Shown here in pieces: positions 8,401 through 15,189 of a stretch of 17,582 bases of DNA. How positions within the stretch are numbered: the first letter of the stretch is position 1; the number at the start of each line of letters is the position of its first letter. The translations under genes were made by a program, and so were the position numbers. The notes under the pieces were generated by a model, which saw only the letters and a list, made by a program, of their open reading frames with translations, was not told the origin of the DNA and searched no databases. This DNA comes from a bacterium (GTDB taxonomy: Bacteria; UBP15; UBA6099; DSWB01), in assembly GCA_020061125.1 (NCBI GenBank), contig JAGUYV010000341.1, positions 1 to 17,582 of the forward strand, written 5' to 3'.

Positions 8401-11400
8401 CAGTTACCTCCGTCCTTGCTCACCGCATAGCCGATCTGGTCGTTGCCCGCGCTGTCCCGGCCCGTGTACCACATGCGGAACACGCCGCCGTCATAAATCA
8501 CATGCGGATCCATCACGCCCACGGCGTCGAAACCGGTTCCATCCCCATCGAGCACCGGATTTCCTTCGTATTTGGAGAGCGTGGGCAGAACCGAAGGCGC
8601 GGCCGCAAGTTGCACCGTGTTGGTGTCTTCGTTGCCTGCGGAATCCCTCGCGCGCACCACGAAATAGTACATCGTGTCGTTGGTGAGACCGGTAATCTGC
8701 GCTGTTGTGGAAGTTGTCGTGGTCAGGGGAGTGGAGAAGGTTTGTGCGCCGCTGGTAGTGCTTGCATAAATCCTGTACGAGACGGGGGTGGAGTTTTGCA
8801 GATCGTTGGCCGCGTTCCAGGACAGGGTCACGCACCCGCCGCCGCAGCCCGCCGCGGACTGCACACCGTCGAACAGGGGCGGATTGGTGTCCGGTCCGCT
8901 CACAAGGAACATGTCCTCCGCGGACCATGGCGACAGGGCGAAGCCCGTGTTGTCTATTGCGCGCACGGACCAGAAATACACGCCCGTGTCCAGCGTGGCA
9001 TGGAAGCTGGCCGTGGCCCCGGCGTTACCCGGATAGCCGGAAACCGCCCCGGAAACAATGTCGTTGCGGCCGGAGAGCGTGCCGATGCGCACCTGATATC
9101 CAATGTTGCCGGCCGGTGTGTGATCGTCCGCGGAAGCGGTCCATTGCAAAGTGAATGCGCCGGGATCCCCGTCAGGCTCGGCGGAAATGACGGGGGCCGA
9201 AGGCGGGCTGTTGAGCGGATTCATTTTGTTGCGATAAACGCGGTTCTGGCCGTTGCCCGCCGCATAGTAATCCAGATCGCCGTCGCCGTCGTAGTCGAAG
9301 AACGCCGCGGATTGCACGGCCTCGCTCTCGGGCGAATTCCACAGCAGGGTGAAGCCGTTGGCGCCGTCTCCCGTGTAGACGGCGTCCGGTTCATTGTAAT
9401 TGACAAAAAGCAAATCTGCGTTCCCGTCGCCGTCCGCGTCTCCCCACTGCACGCCCGTGGTGGCGTCAGACGCGGCGAGTGTGGCGGTCAGTGTGAACGC
9501 GCCGCCGCCGTCGTTGCGGTACACGCGGTTGGGCTGTCCATAGTTGCCTGCGGCGATGTCGGGATCGCCGTCGGAATCCGGATAGCCCCAGGCCGCGCTT
9601 GTGGTGTTGTCCGCTTCGGCCGAGGACCAGACCAGTGTGAACGCGCCGCCGCCATCATTACGGTACACGCGGTTGGCCTGTGCGTAGTTGCCCGCGAAAA
9701 TGTCCGGGTCCCCGTCCATATCGTAGTCCGCGAGCGCCAGGGCGCGGGTGTCGTCGTTTTCCGTTGAGGACCAGATCAGTGAGAATGCGCCGCTGCCGTC
9801 GTTGCGGTACACGCGGTTGGATTGCCCGCTGTTGCCGGCGAACAAATCCAGATCCCCATCGCGGTCAAAATCGCCCCAGGCCACGGACCGGGTGCTGTCC
9901 GTTTCGGGCGACGACCAGACCGCTGCCCACGAGCCGCCATCGTTGCGGTACACGCGATTGGGCTGCCCGGTGTTGCCCGCTGCGAAGTCCAGGTCTCCGT
10001 CGCCGTCGAAATCTCCCCAGGCCGCGGATGCGGTGTTGTCCGATTCTGTGGATGACCACGCCAGGGACAGGCTGCCGCCGCTGTTGCGGTACACGCGGAT
10101 GGGCTGTCCGTTGTTTGCAACGACGATATCATGATCACCATCTCCATCGAAGTCGCCGTAGGCCACGGATGCAGAATCGTCGCTTTCGGAACTGACCGCC
10201 GCGGATTGGAACGGCTGCGCCGTGAGAGTGAAAGAGTCCTCGGGCGTGAATGCCGACATCTTGAAAGAGGTATCAATGGCCGCCACGGACCAGTAATAGG
10301 TTCCGAGAGGGAGGTGGATGAGCCTGGATGTGGCCTGTCCCGCGTTGCCGGGATAAGAGGCAAGGGCCGCGGACATGACCTGGCTGCCGCCGGGTGTGGT
10401 TCCAATGCGGAGCTGGTGTCCAATGAGCGCGGTTGGGGTGTGGTCGTCCGCGGGCGCGTTCCACATCAGCGTGATCCAGCCCGGTTCGTCGTCGAGCTTG
10501 TTCGAGAGGACTGGCGCGGGCGGTGCGCTGTTCGCGGGGTTGAGCGTGTTCTGGTAGATTCGGTTCACCTGGCCCGAGCCAGCGGTTAGAATGTCCAGAT
10601 CCCCGTCACCGTCGTAATCGCCGAAAGCGGCGTCGAAAGTTTCCGCGGTTTCATCGGATGACCAGTACAGCGAGAACGCGCCTCCTGTGTTCCGGTAAAT
10701 GCGATCCGGTTTTGCGAAGTAGTTCCCGAAGAGCAGATCCAGATCGCCGTCGCCATCTGCATCGCCCCAGGCCGCGGAATTTGTGTCGTCGGTTTCCGGG
10801 GTTGACCACGCCAGAGTAAAGCCCCCGGCGCCGTTGTTTCTATAGACGCGGTTGGCTTTGGTGTGCGTGTTCGCCAGTGCGAAGTCCGGATACCCGTCGC
10901 CGTCGTAGTCTCCCCATGCAACGCCCACTGTGGAATCCACCTGCGCGGGCGCCCAGGCAACCGTGAACGCGCCGTTCCCGTCGTTCCGGTAGACGCGGGA
11001 CACTCCATAATTGCCGAACAGAAGATCCAGATCCCCGTCGCGGTCATAATCGGCCCAGGCCGCGGCTCTGGTGTTGTCGGTTTCCGTGGAACTCCAGACC
11101 AGGGAAAAGCTGCCGTTGCCGTCGTTGCGGTAGACCCTGTTGGCCTGCAGGTCATTGCCTGCGGCGATGTCTAAATCCCCGTCGCCGTCATAATCGCCCC
11201 AAGTGGCCTGGTAGGTTTTGTCTGCTTCCGGCGAGGACCAGACAAGCGTGAATGCTCCGCCGCCGTCGTTGCGGTACACGCGGTTCTGGGTATTCCAGTT
11301 TCCCAGAAGAAGATCCAGGTCTGCGTCGCCGTCATAGTCGCCCCATTCCACGCTCTGTGTGGGCGCGGTGGATGGAGAACTCCAGGCCAGTGTGAAAGCG

Positions 11401-11678
11401 CCGCCGCCATCGTTGCGGTACACGCGCGTGACCTGTCCGTAGTTGCCTGCTGCAAAGTCCAGATCGCCGTCGCCGTCGTAATCTCCCCAAACCACGGACG
11501 AGGTATTGTCGGTCTGTGTTGTGGTCCACACAGATACGAATTCACCCGCAGACAAAGCCGGGCCAGTCGCAAAAATGGTGAGAAGCACAACCGCGAACAT
11601 GAAAACGGCCGAGCGCTCGAGTAAAGTCTGAATTGGGATGGTTCTGGTTGCGCGTTTCAAGACATGCTCCAGCTTCAT
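5469..11678 (-). CDS. Giant secreted multi-propeller protein (FG-GAP/VCBS, Fn3, five-blade glycosidase-like propeller, Ig-like, paired C-terminal repeats)
   Basis: 2069 residues. Signal/anchor at 1-44 (hydrophobic core FMFAVVLLTIFATGPALSA). Domains: 47-377, seven FG-GAP/VCBS repeats with DYDGDGDLD calcium-binding loops and RVYRN; 384-485, Fn3-like; 489-817, seven more repeats; 823-927, Fn3-like; 930-1028, Fn3; 1035-1352, five repeats such as YKMWYTG and IGYATSPDGVNW, as in GH43/GH32/GH130 five-blade propellers; 1358-1452, Big2-like with five Cys; 1454-1548, Ig-like; then W/G repeats at 1560-1632, 1643-1727, 1901-1972 and 1981-2066, with a separate beta-rich segment at 1735-1893. An in-frame TAA 15 nt upstream bars an earlier start. 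The ATG lacks a ribosome binding site; a TTG at 11660 has GGAG 6 nt ahead and may be the true start. Probable role: calcium-dependent binding of glycans or surfaces outside the cell; enzymatic activity of the five-blade part is unproven. No known sorting signal is seen at the C terminus. Confidence 0.92.
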   Translation of the reverse strand: MKLEHVLKRATRTIPIQTLLERSAVFMFAVVLLTIFATGPALSAGEFVSVWTTTQTDNTSSVVWGDYDGDGDLDFAAGNYGQVTRVYRNDGGGAFTLAWSSPSTAPTQSVEWGDYDGDADLDLLLGNWNTQNRVYRNDGGGAFTLVWSSPEADKTYQATWGDYDGDGDLDIAAGNDLQANRVYRNDGNGSFSLVWSSTETDNTRAAAWADYDRDGDLDLLFGNYGVSRVYRNDGNGAFTVAWAPAQVDSTVGVAWGDYDGDGYPDFALANTHTKANRVYRNNGAGGFTLAWSTPETDDTNSAAWGDADGDGDLDLLFGNYFAKPDRIYRNTGGAFSLYWSSDETAETFDAAFGDYDGDGDLDILTAGSGQVNRIYQNTLNPANSAPPAPVLSNKLDDEPGWITLMWNAPADDHTPTALIGHQLRIGTTPGGSQVMSAALASYPGNAGQATSRLIHLPLGTYYWSVAAIDTSFKMSAFTPEDSFTLTAQPFQSAAVSSESDDSASVAYGDFDGDGDHDIVVANNGQPIRVYRNSGGSLSLAWSSTESDNTASAAWGDFDGDGDLDFAAGNTGQPNRVYRNDGGSWAAVWSSPETDSTRSVAWGDFDRDGDLDLFAGNSGQSNRVYRNDGSGAFSLIWSSTENDDTRALALADYDMDGDPDIFAGNYAQANRVYRNDGGGAFTLVWSSAEADNTTSAAWGYPDSDGDPDIAAGNYGQPNRVYRNDGGGAFTLTATLAASDATTGVQWGDADGDGNADLLFVNYNEPDAVYTGDGANGFTLLWNSPESEAVQSAAFFDYDGDGDLDYYAAGNGQNRVYRNKMNPLNSPPSAPVISAEPDGDPGAFTLQWTASADDHTPAGNIGYQVRIGTLSGRNDIVSGAVSGYPGNAGATASFHATLDTGVYFWSVRAIDNTGFALSPWSAEDMFLVSGPDTNPPLFDGVQSAAGCGGGCVTLSWNAANDLQNSTPVSYRIYASTTSGAQTFSTPLTTTTSTTAQITGLTNDTMYYFVVRARDSAGNEDTNTVQLAAAPSVLPTLSKYEGNPVLDGDGTGFDAVGVMDPHVIYDGGVFRMWYTGRDSAGNDQIGYAVSKDGGNWARVQGGLTEGGVMKPSSDPNAFDSKAVSVGFVMQNPPTASFKYYMWYTGARIDNPNSWRIGLARSNDGINWERVPGSADGGAVLGWTADAFDEFSVYGPWVVYEDGMYKMWYTGIEVNTVVFTYEFRIGYATSPDGVNWTRHNGPQASGSLVSMGAAGSFDEIRATHPNIYRENNAYKMIYSGFDGTKYRLGYAASADGLAWNKYPGPLTKGSILDVGTEHDAAIAALSSLVTLNGALHLWYKAYTGNANEYSIMYANNAGVNPPRLTAITISPSGGTLILPGATLPFTAVCTYSAPSPYCSGQASCDCTATVAWTSGNTAAATVGQLTGQVTAVAMGDTSITASCAGVTSNAVTVNVATYPTVAIISPAHDSEITGSITVTGTVLDPALASWSLYYSPRSRPATLTLIASGTSEVASGTLGQWDTQDMRGYYTLHLAARNTGGYYATATVDVFVRNKIKVTGTIPPSEWVLLSVPVEPDAPQPTAMFQSSTTDYKVYQWDPEAQSQEFLLQYVYPDTLSAGQGFWIQSYYSELSYSYTGELADTTEPYAIELKTGWNQFGSPYNRAYDWNDVQVIYQGTAYTLLQAVSMALISNTIYSYDNSSGSWVMNTMSSQLVPGTGYNILAYKDVTLSFDPDAVADTVMLARRVRNATDYLVRISAVAPASADLDNYFGAGDAADAAFDPQDAAEPPRTPGRKYTALYFPQDQWADRSGRYAADMRAPARAQGSAQSWDFVVETSEAGETVTLTWDSAALPSARYSFTLIDTQTGAAVDMALQSSYSYTAAPGVVSEARFRIQVVALLEMQTVTRTHTLSPGWRLISVPLDPEITGALEQLGDDLPLLQVFQYHDRVFYTGADADIQAGLGYWVFVERDTQIDITGPALPQDRVVSVPLHNGWNMIGNPFESPLDWADNITLECGGQALPLSGAVQLGLTDGALYEYTGDEYVKLSRDAALQPWTGYLLRTRAACSLLLAN
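9228..10214 (-). repeat. Second block of seven FG-GAP/VCBS-coding repeats
   Basis: Seven imperfect tandem units of roughly 120-150 bp inside the giant gene, each encoding one blade with a D-x-D-x-D-G-D-x-D loop. The minus-strand codons for RVYRND recur nearly unchanged. The sixth unit (DADGDGNADLLFVN, then AVYTG) and fifth (YPDSDGDPD) are the most diverged. Confidence 0.85.
10548..11540 (-). repeat. First block of seven FG-GAP/VCBS-coding repeats
   Basis: Seven imperfect tandem units of roughly 120-150 bp encoding blades 1-7 (residues 47-377). The segment before the first calcium loop (FVSVWTTTQTDNTSS) resembles the strand that ends each other blade, as expected for a ring closed by the N-terminal strand. 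Confidence 0.85.
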
Positions 11679-11696
11679 GTATTGAATGTATTAATC

Positions 11697-11702
11697 ATTA
11701 TA
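11697..11702 (-). promoter_or_regulatory. -10 box before the giant propeller gene
   Basis: TATAAT on the minus strand, 18 bp before the ATG. The predicted start near 11690 leaves only about 12 nt of leader to the ATG, or about 30 nt to the alternative TTG at 11660. No clear -35 hexamer. Confidence 0.4.
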
Positions 11703-11766
11703 AGCGTTGGAGAGTTCCCGCGTTTTCTGAAAAATATAAAATATGTTAAACCAGCAGGACACAACA

Positions 11767-11797
11767 AAACGCCCCCGGAGCGGATCCGGGGGCGTTT
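11767..11797 (-). terminator. Intrinsic terminator after rny
   Basis: A perfect 13-bp inverted repeat (AAACGCCCCCGGA at 11767-11779 and its complement at 11785-11797) with a 5-nt loop, 47 bp past the rny stop. On the minus strand it runs into TTTTGTTGTG. It separates rny from the giant gene downstream. Confidence 0.8.
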
Positions 11798-11843
11798 GGC
11801 TTGTCTGAATGGAAGATAAAACCGTCCGGCAGGGCCGTGCGGA

Positions 11844-13385
11844 TTACTTGGCGTATTCCACGGCGCGGGTTTCGCGCACAACATGGACCTTGATCTGGCC
11901 CGGATAGGACAGGTCGGACTCGATTTTTCTGGCCACTTCACGGGCCAGAATGATGGCCTCGTCGTCGTCCACGCTGTCGGGCTTGACCACGATGCGCAGC
12001 TCACGGCCGGCCTGGATGGCGAAGGCCTTATCCACGCCCGGGAAATCCACGGCCAGGTCTTCGAGACGGGTGAGGCGCTTGATGTAGGATTCGAGATCCT
12101 CGCGCCGCGCGCCGGGCCGCGAGCCGGACACCGCGTCCGCCACCTGCACCAGAACCGCCTCGATGGTCAGCGGCTCCTGGTCGTTGTGGTGGCTGTTGAT
12201 GATGTGGCAGATGCCCTTGGATTCGCGGTAGCGTTTGGCCAGGTCGCCGCCGATGAGCGCGTGCGGGCCTTCGACCTCGAAGTCCACGGCCTTGCCGATA
12301 TCGTGCAGCAGTCCGCCTCGTTTGGCCAGATTCACGGACACATCAAGGTCCGCGGCCATACTGGCGGCCAGGTTGGCCACCTCGATGGAGTGCTGCAGCA
12401 CATTCTGGCCGTAGGATGTGCGGTACTTGAGGCGGCCCAGGAGCTTGACGATCTCGGGGTGCAGATCGGTCATTTTCATCTCATAAGTGACTTTTTCGCC
12501 TTCCTCGATGATGTTGGCTTCGAGTTCGGCGCGTGTTTTCTCGACGATTTCCTCGATGCGCGCCGGGTGGATGCGGCCGTCGGAAACGAGTTTCTCCAGG
12601 GACTGGCGCGCAATCTCGCGGCGGATGGGGTCGAACGCGGAAATCACCACGGCCTCGGGCGTGTCGTCCACCACCAGGTCCACGCCGGTGAGATTCTCGA
12701 AAGCGCGGATGTTGCGGCCCTCGCGGCCGATAATGCGGCCTTTCATTTCATCACTGGACAGCGAGACCACGGACACCGTGCTTTCGGCCACATGGTCCAC
12801 GGCGCAGCGCTGAATGGCCAGGCTCACGATCTGCTGGGCGCGGCGCTTGGACTCGGTCTTGGCCCTGTCGCCGTACTCCTTGACCATGGTGGCGTATTCC
12901 TTCTTGAGTTCCTTCTCCAGGTTGTTCAGCAGCATCTGCCGGGCTTCTTCCACGGACAGCTCGGATATTTGCTGCAGCTTGGCTTTCTGCTGATCCAGAA
13001 CCGTGGTGATCTCCTTTTCCCGCTCGGCCACGGCCTTGTCCTTGTCGTTCAGTTCCTGCTCTTTGGACTCGACCTGCGCGGTCTTCTTGTCCAGAGCTTC
13101 TTCCTTGGTGTTGAGGCGGTGTTGCAGCTTGTCAAGTTCGCTCTGCTTCTTGCGGGCTTCTTTTTCCGCATTCTGCATGATCTGGTAAGCCTTGTCTTTG
13201 GCTTCGAGAGTGATCTCTTTGGCCTTGGACTCGGCTTCGCGGCGCGTTTCCTCGCGCACGCGCTGGGCTTCTTTATCGGTGTCTACTTTCTGGGCCTCGA
13301 AGTTGCGTTTGGCCGACGCAATGGCCGCCATGGAGCCGGCGATTGCGAGCACGACAACGATACCTGCGATGATCCACGGTAACAT
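11844..13385 (-). CDS. rny: Ribonuclease Y
   Basis: 513 residues from ATG 13385. Order: an N-terminal membrane anchor ([19 protein letters not shown]), a long charged coiled coil (about 25-185), a KH domain with [17 protein letters not shown] (218-234), and an HD domain with [10 protein letters not shown] (His361-Asp362 as metal ligands), ending [10 protein letters not shown] as in Bacillus RNase Y. This membrane-tethered endoribonuclease starts mRNA decay. The frame also has an ATG at 13406, but the strong AAGGAGGTG lies between the two ATGs, just right to serve the second at about 10-nt spacing; I therefore choose 13385. It lies 154 bp after recA on the same strand, a neighbourhood also seen in Firmicutes. 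The gap holds a short GCCCG/CGGGC hairpin but no convincing promoter, so read-through from recA is possible. Confidence 0.97.
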   Translation of the reverse strand: MLPWIIAGIVVVLAIAGSMAAIASAKRNFEAQKVDTDKEAQRVREETRREAESKAKEITLEAKDKAYQIMQNAEKEARKKQSELDKLQHRLNTKEEALDKKTAQVESKEQELNDKDKAVAEREKEITTVLDQQKAKLQQISELSVEEARQMLLNNLEKELKKEYATMVKEYGDRAKTESKRRAQQIVSLAIQRCAVDHVAESTVSVVSLSSDEMKGRIIGREGRNIRAFENLTGVDLVVDDTPEAVVISAFDPIRREIARQSLEKLVSDGRIHPARIEEIVEKTRAELEANIIEEGEKVTYEMKMTDLHPEIVKLLGRLKYRTSYGQNVLQHSIEVANLAASMAADLDVSVNLAKRGGLLHDIGKAVDFEVEGPHALIGGDLAKRYRESKGICHIINSHHNDQEPLTIEAVLVQVADAVSGSRPGARREDLESYIKRLTRLEDLAVDFPGVDKAFAIQAGRELRIVVKPDSVDDDEAIILAREVARKIESDLSYPGQIKVHVVRETRAVEYAK

Positions 13386-13539
13386 ATTATGGGGCACCTC
13401 CTTCATGGATGCCGCGCACCCGGTTGCACCACCGGAACTGCGCGCCCGGCCGCGCCCGAATCGGGCCAGCGCGGGATTCCGTTGAAAGAGTGTTCGTTAT
13501 GGGAGGGAAACTTGTCTGGCTGAATGGCCCGGCAAGGGA

Positions 13540-14559
13540 TCAGGCATCGTCGTCCGCGGCCGCCGCCACATCGGCGCCCGCTTCGGCCAGCCGGGATTTC
13601 ACATCCTGCAGAATGCGCTCGTACAGGTCGGGATTTTCGCGCAGGTTCTGCTTCACGCGTTCTCTTCCCTGACCGATGCGTTCTTCTCCGTAAGTGAACC
13701 AGGAGCCTTTCTGCGTGAGGGCTTTTGTTTTGAGACCCATGTCAATGAGGTCTCCGTATTTGCAGATGCCCGTGCCGAAAACGATCTCGAAATCGGCGTT
13801 GCGGAAAGGCGGGGCGAACTTGTTCTTGACCACCTTGGCTTCGGTGCGGGTGCCGGTGATGTCCATGCCAGACTTCACATTCTCCATTTTGCGGATTTGA
13901 AGCCGGATGGAGGCGGCGAATTTCAATGCCCGCCCGCCCGGAGTGGTGATGGGGCTTCCGAACATGACCCCGATTTTTTCCCTGATCTGGTTCACGAAAA
14001 CAACGCAGGCGCGCGTCTTGCTGATGTTTCCGGCGAGCTTGCGCAGGGCCTGGCTCATAAGTCTGGCCTGAAGCCCCACATGCGTGTCACCCATCTCGCC
14101 CTCGAGTTCCGCGCGCGGCACCAGCGCCGCCACCGAGTCCACCACCACGACATCCACGGCGCCGCTGCGCACGAGCATGTCGGTGATCTCGAGGGCTTGC
14201 TCTCCGGTGTCCGGCTGCGAAATCAGGAGGTTGTCGATGTCCACGCCGAGCCGTTTTGCGTACAGCGGATCCAGAGCATGCTCCGCGTCCACGAACGCGG
14301 CGACTCCGCCTGCTTTTTGGGCTTCCGCGGCCACATGCAGCGCCAGCGTGGTTTTTCCCGATGACTCCGCCCCGAATATCTCTACGATTCTGCCTTTGGG
14401 CAGGCCCCCGATGCCAAGCGCCGTGTCCAATGCTAGCGACCCGGTCGAAATGGCCTCCACGGGGATGATCTGATCCCCGCCGAGTCTCATTATGCTTCCT
14501 TCGCCATATTGCTTGGTTATCTGGTTAATGACTGCATCTAGGGCCTTGTTGTCAGCCAC
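13540..14559 (-). CDS. recA: RecA recombinase
   Basis: 339 residues from a GTG start with AGAGGTG eight to nine nt upstream. It shows Walker A GAESSGKT (63-70), the catalytic Glu in DAEHALD (93), Walker [11 protein letters not shown] (137-146), DNA-binding loop 1 around [10 protein letters not shown] (153-162), and the loop 2 region [19 protein letters not shown] followed by PGGRALKF. The C terminus ends in the usual acidic tail (ADDDA). Length is normal and no intein or break is present. RecA forms ATP-dependent filaments on single-stranded DNA for strand exchange and drives LexA self-cleavage in the SOS response. No recX lies directly downstream; rny does. Its own promoter at 14605-14633 overlaps a near-palindrome. 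Confidence 0.99.
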   Translation of the reverse strand: MADNKALDAVINQITKQYGEGSIMRLGGDQIIPVEAISTGSLALDTALGIGGLPKGRIVEIFGAESSGKTTLALHVAAEAQKAGGVAAFVDAEHALDPLYAKRLGVDIDNLLISQPDTGEQALEITDMLVRSGAVDVVVVDSVAALVPRAELEGEMGDTHVGLQARLMSQALRKLAGNISKTRACVVFVNQIREKIGVMFGSPITTPGGRALKFAASIRLQIRKMENVKSGMDITGTRTEAKVVKNKFAPPFRNADFEIVFGTGICKYGDLIDMGLKTKALTQKGSWFTYGEERIGQGRERVKQNLRENPDLYERILQDVKSRLAEAGADVAAAADDDA

Positions 14560-14596
14560 CTGCTATTCACCTCTGACCATATTAAACACACTTCGT

Positions 14597-14616
14597 CAAT
14601 CCGTATTATACGATTG
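14597..14616. promoter_or_regulatory. Near-palindrome over the recA -10 box
   Basis: On the minus strand this 20-bp site has CAATC and GATTG flanking GTATAATAC, with one extra G on one side. It covers the -10 box and so would be a fitting operator, for example for LexA. It matches neither the Bacillus GAAC-N4-GTTC nor the E. coli CTGT-N8-ACAG type. Confidence 0.35.
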
Positions 14617-14633
14617 CCGATCCATTGAATCAA
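14605..14633 (-). promoter_or_regulatory. recA promoter
   Basis: TTGATT (14628-14633) and TATAAT (14605-14610) on the minus strand with exactly 17 bp between. Transcription would start near 14598, leaving a leader of about 38 nt before the GTG. This is the best sigma70-type promoter in the window. Confidence 0.8.
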
Positions 14634-14660
14634 GTAGCTATATAATAAAGTTCCAATTAG

Positions 14661-14698
14661 AAAAAATGCGAAAATGGCGGGCCGGCAGGCCCGGCCGC
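14661..14698 (-). terminator. Terminator of the ccmCDE operon
   Basis: GGCCGG (14680-14685) pairs with CCGGCC (14691-14696) around 5 nt, just past the ccmE stop. On the minus strand the hairpin is followed by ATTTT and then TTTTTT (14661-14666). Confidence 0.65.
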
Positions 14699-14704
14699 GC
14701 ACGG

Positions 14705-15082
14705 TCACTCCACGCGCTTTTCATATTTCGAGGGGCATTTGTACAGAATTTCGGATGCATGGAACATGCCGCTTTTATACTCGCCCTTGATGACTAAATT
14801 CTTGGCTTCCTTCATGCGCGCCGGGTCGGGCTTGCCCTGCGCCAGCACGGTCATGAGCGAACCTTCCTTGTCCGTAACATCCACGGTGAATGTGTTCGCG
14901 GACTGATTGTACGCCACGGAATCCACGACAGGTTCGCCGTAAATCTGCAATTTTTCGCCTTCGTGCTTTGACGCTTCGGCCAGGGTGGCGTACATGGTGG
15001 TGCTGGGCATGAGCGCATAGAGCGCAACCCCGGCGAACACGAATACGATAACCGCGCCTATGATGAATCGGGATTTGTTCAC
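14705..15082 (-). CDS. ccmE: Cytochrome c haem chaperone CcmE, CxxxY variant
   Basis: 125 residues from a GTG start that overlaps the ccmD stop (GTGA). One N-terminal membrane anchor (about 6-25) is followed by the OB-fold beta-barrel domain with LQIYGEPV (45-52), VTDKEG and LVIKGEY. Near the end is FHASEILYKCPSKYEKR. In the common CcmE the haem-attaching residue is His in a HxxxY motif; here it is Cys116 with Tyr120 (CPSKY), the variant described in Desulfovibrio and archaea. The protein would bind haem covalently in the periplasm after handover from CcmC and pass it to the CcmF ligation step. It is short for the family, with only five residues after the motif tyrosine. A terminator follows at once. 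Confidence 0.93.
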   Translation of the reverse strand: MNKSRFIIGAVIVFVFAGVALYALMPSTTMYATLAEASKHEGEKLQIYGEPVVDSVAYNQSANTFTVDVTDKEGSLMTVLAQGKPDPARMKEAKNLVIKGEYKSGMFHASEILYKCPSKYEKRVE

Positions 15083-15189
15083 TTGTCCTTCTCCAGTTTG
15101 CGGAGCCGTGCGTCCACGGACAGAATGTAGCCGAAGACGCCGATCCAGATCAGCAGAATGATTGCGAACACAATGGTCAACTGGTTCAT
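15079..15189 (-). CDS. ccmD: Small membrane protein, CcmD-like
   Basis: 36 residues: one membrane helix (about 4-24, LTIVFAIILLIWIGVFGYIL) followed by a short basic tail (DARLRKLEKDK). Its ATG overlaps the ccmC stop (ATGA) and its stop overlaps the ccmE start (GTGA), so the three genes are tightly coupled. AGGAGG lies upstream inside the end of ccmC. In System I, CcmD is a tiny membrane protein that helps release holo-CcmE from CcmABC. Size, topology and position between ccmC and ccmE fit CcmD; sequence alone is too short to prove it. Confidence 0.8.
   Translation of the reverse strand: MNQLTIVFAIILLIWIGVFGYILSVDARLRKLEKDK

Noticed and set aside
7899-9767. 622-residue plus-strand open frame opposite the giant propeller gene
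   Set aside because: It is antisense to well-defined Fn3 and propeller domains; its His/Arg/Gly/Val-rich composition is typical of a shadow frame in GC-rich repeats.
9228-11540. CRISPR-like regular repetition
   Set aside because: The units are coding, in frame, about 120-150 bp long and diverged, without constant short repeats and unique spacers.
11883-13382. 499-residue plus-strand open frame opposite rny
   Set aside because: It mirrors the rny coiled coil (long runs of Leu, Phe, Gly) and has no start signal or family resemblance; rny on the other strand is certain.
13407-13539. Possible rny promoter or recA terminator in the 154-bp gap
   Set aside because: Only a short GCCCG/CGGGC hairpin and weak AT-poor sequence are present; no -10/-35 pair and no T-run after the recA stop.
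14637-14650. Plus-strand TATAAT near the ccmE terminator
   Set aside because: No -35 hexamer at proper spacing and no plus-strand gene follows; it is part of AT-rich DNA upstream of recA.
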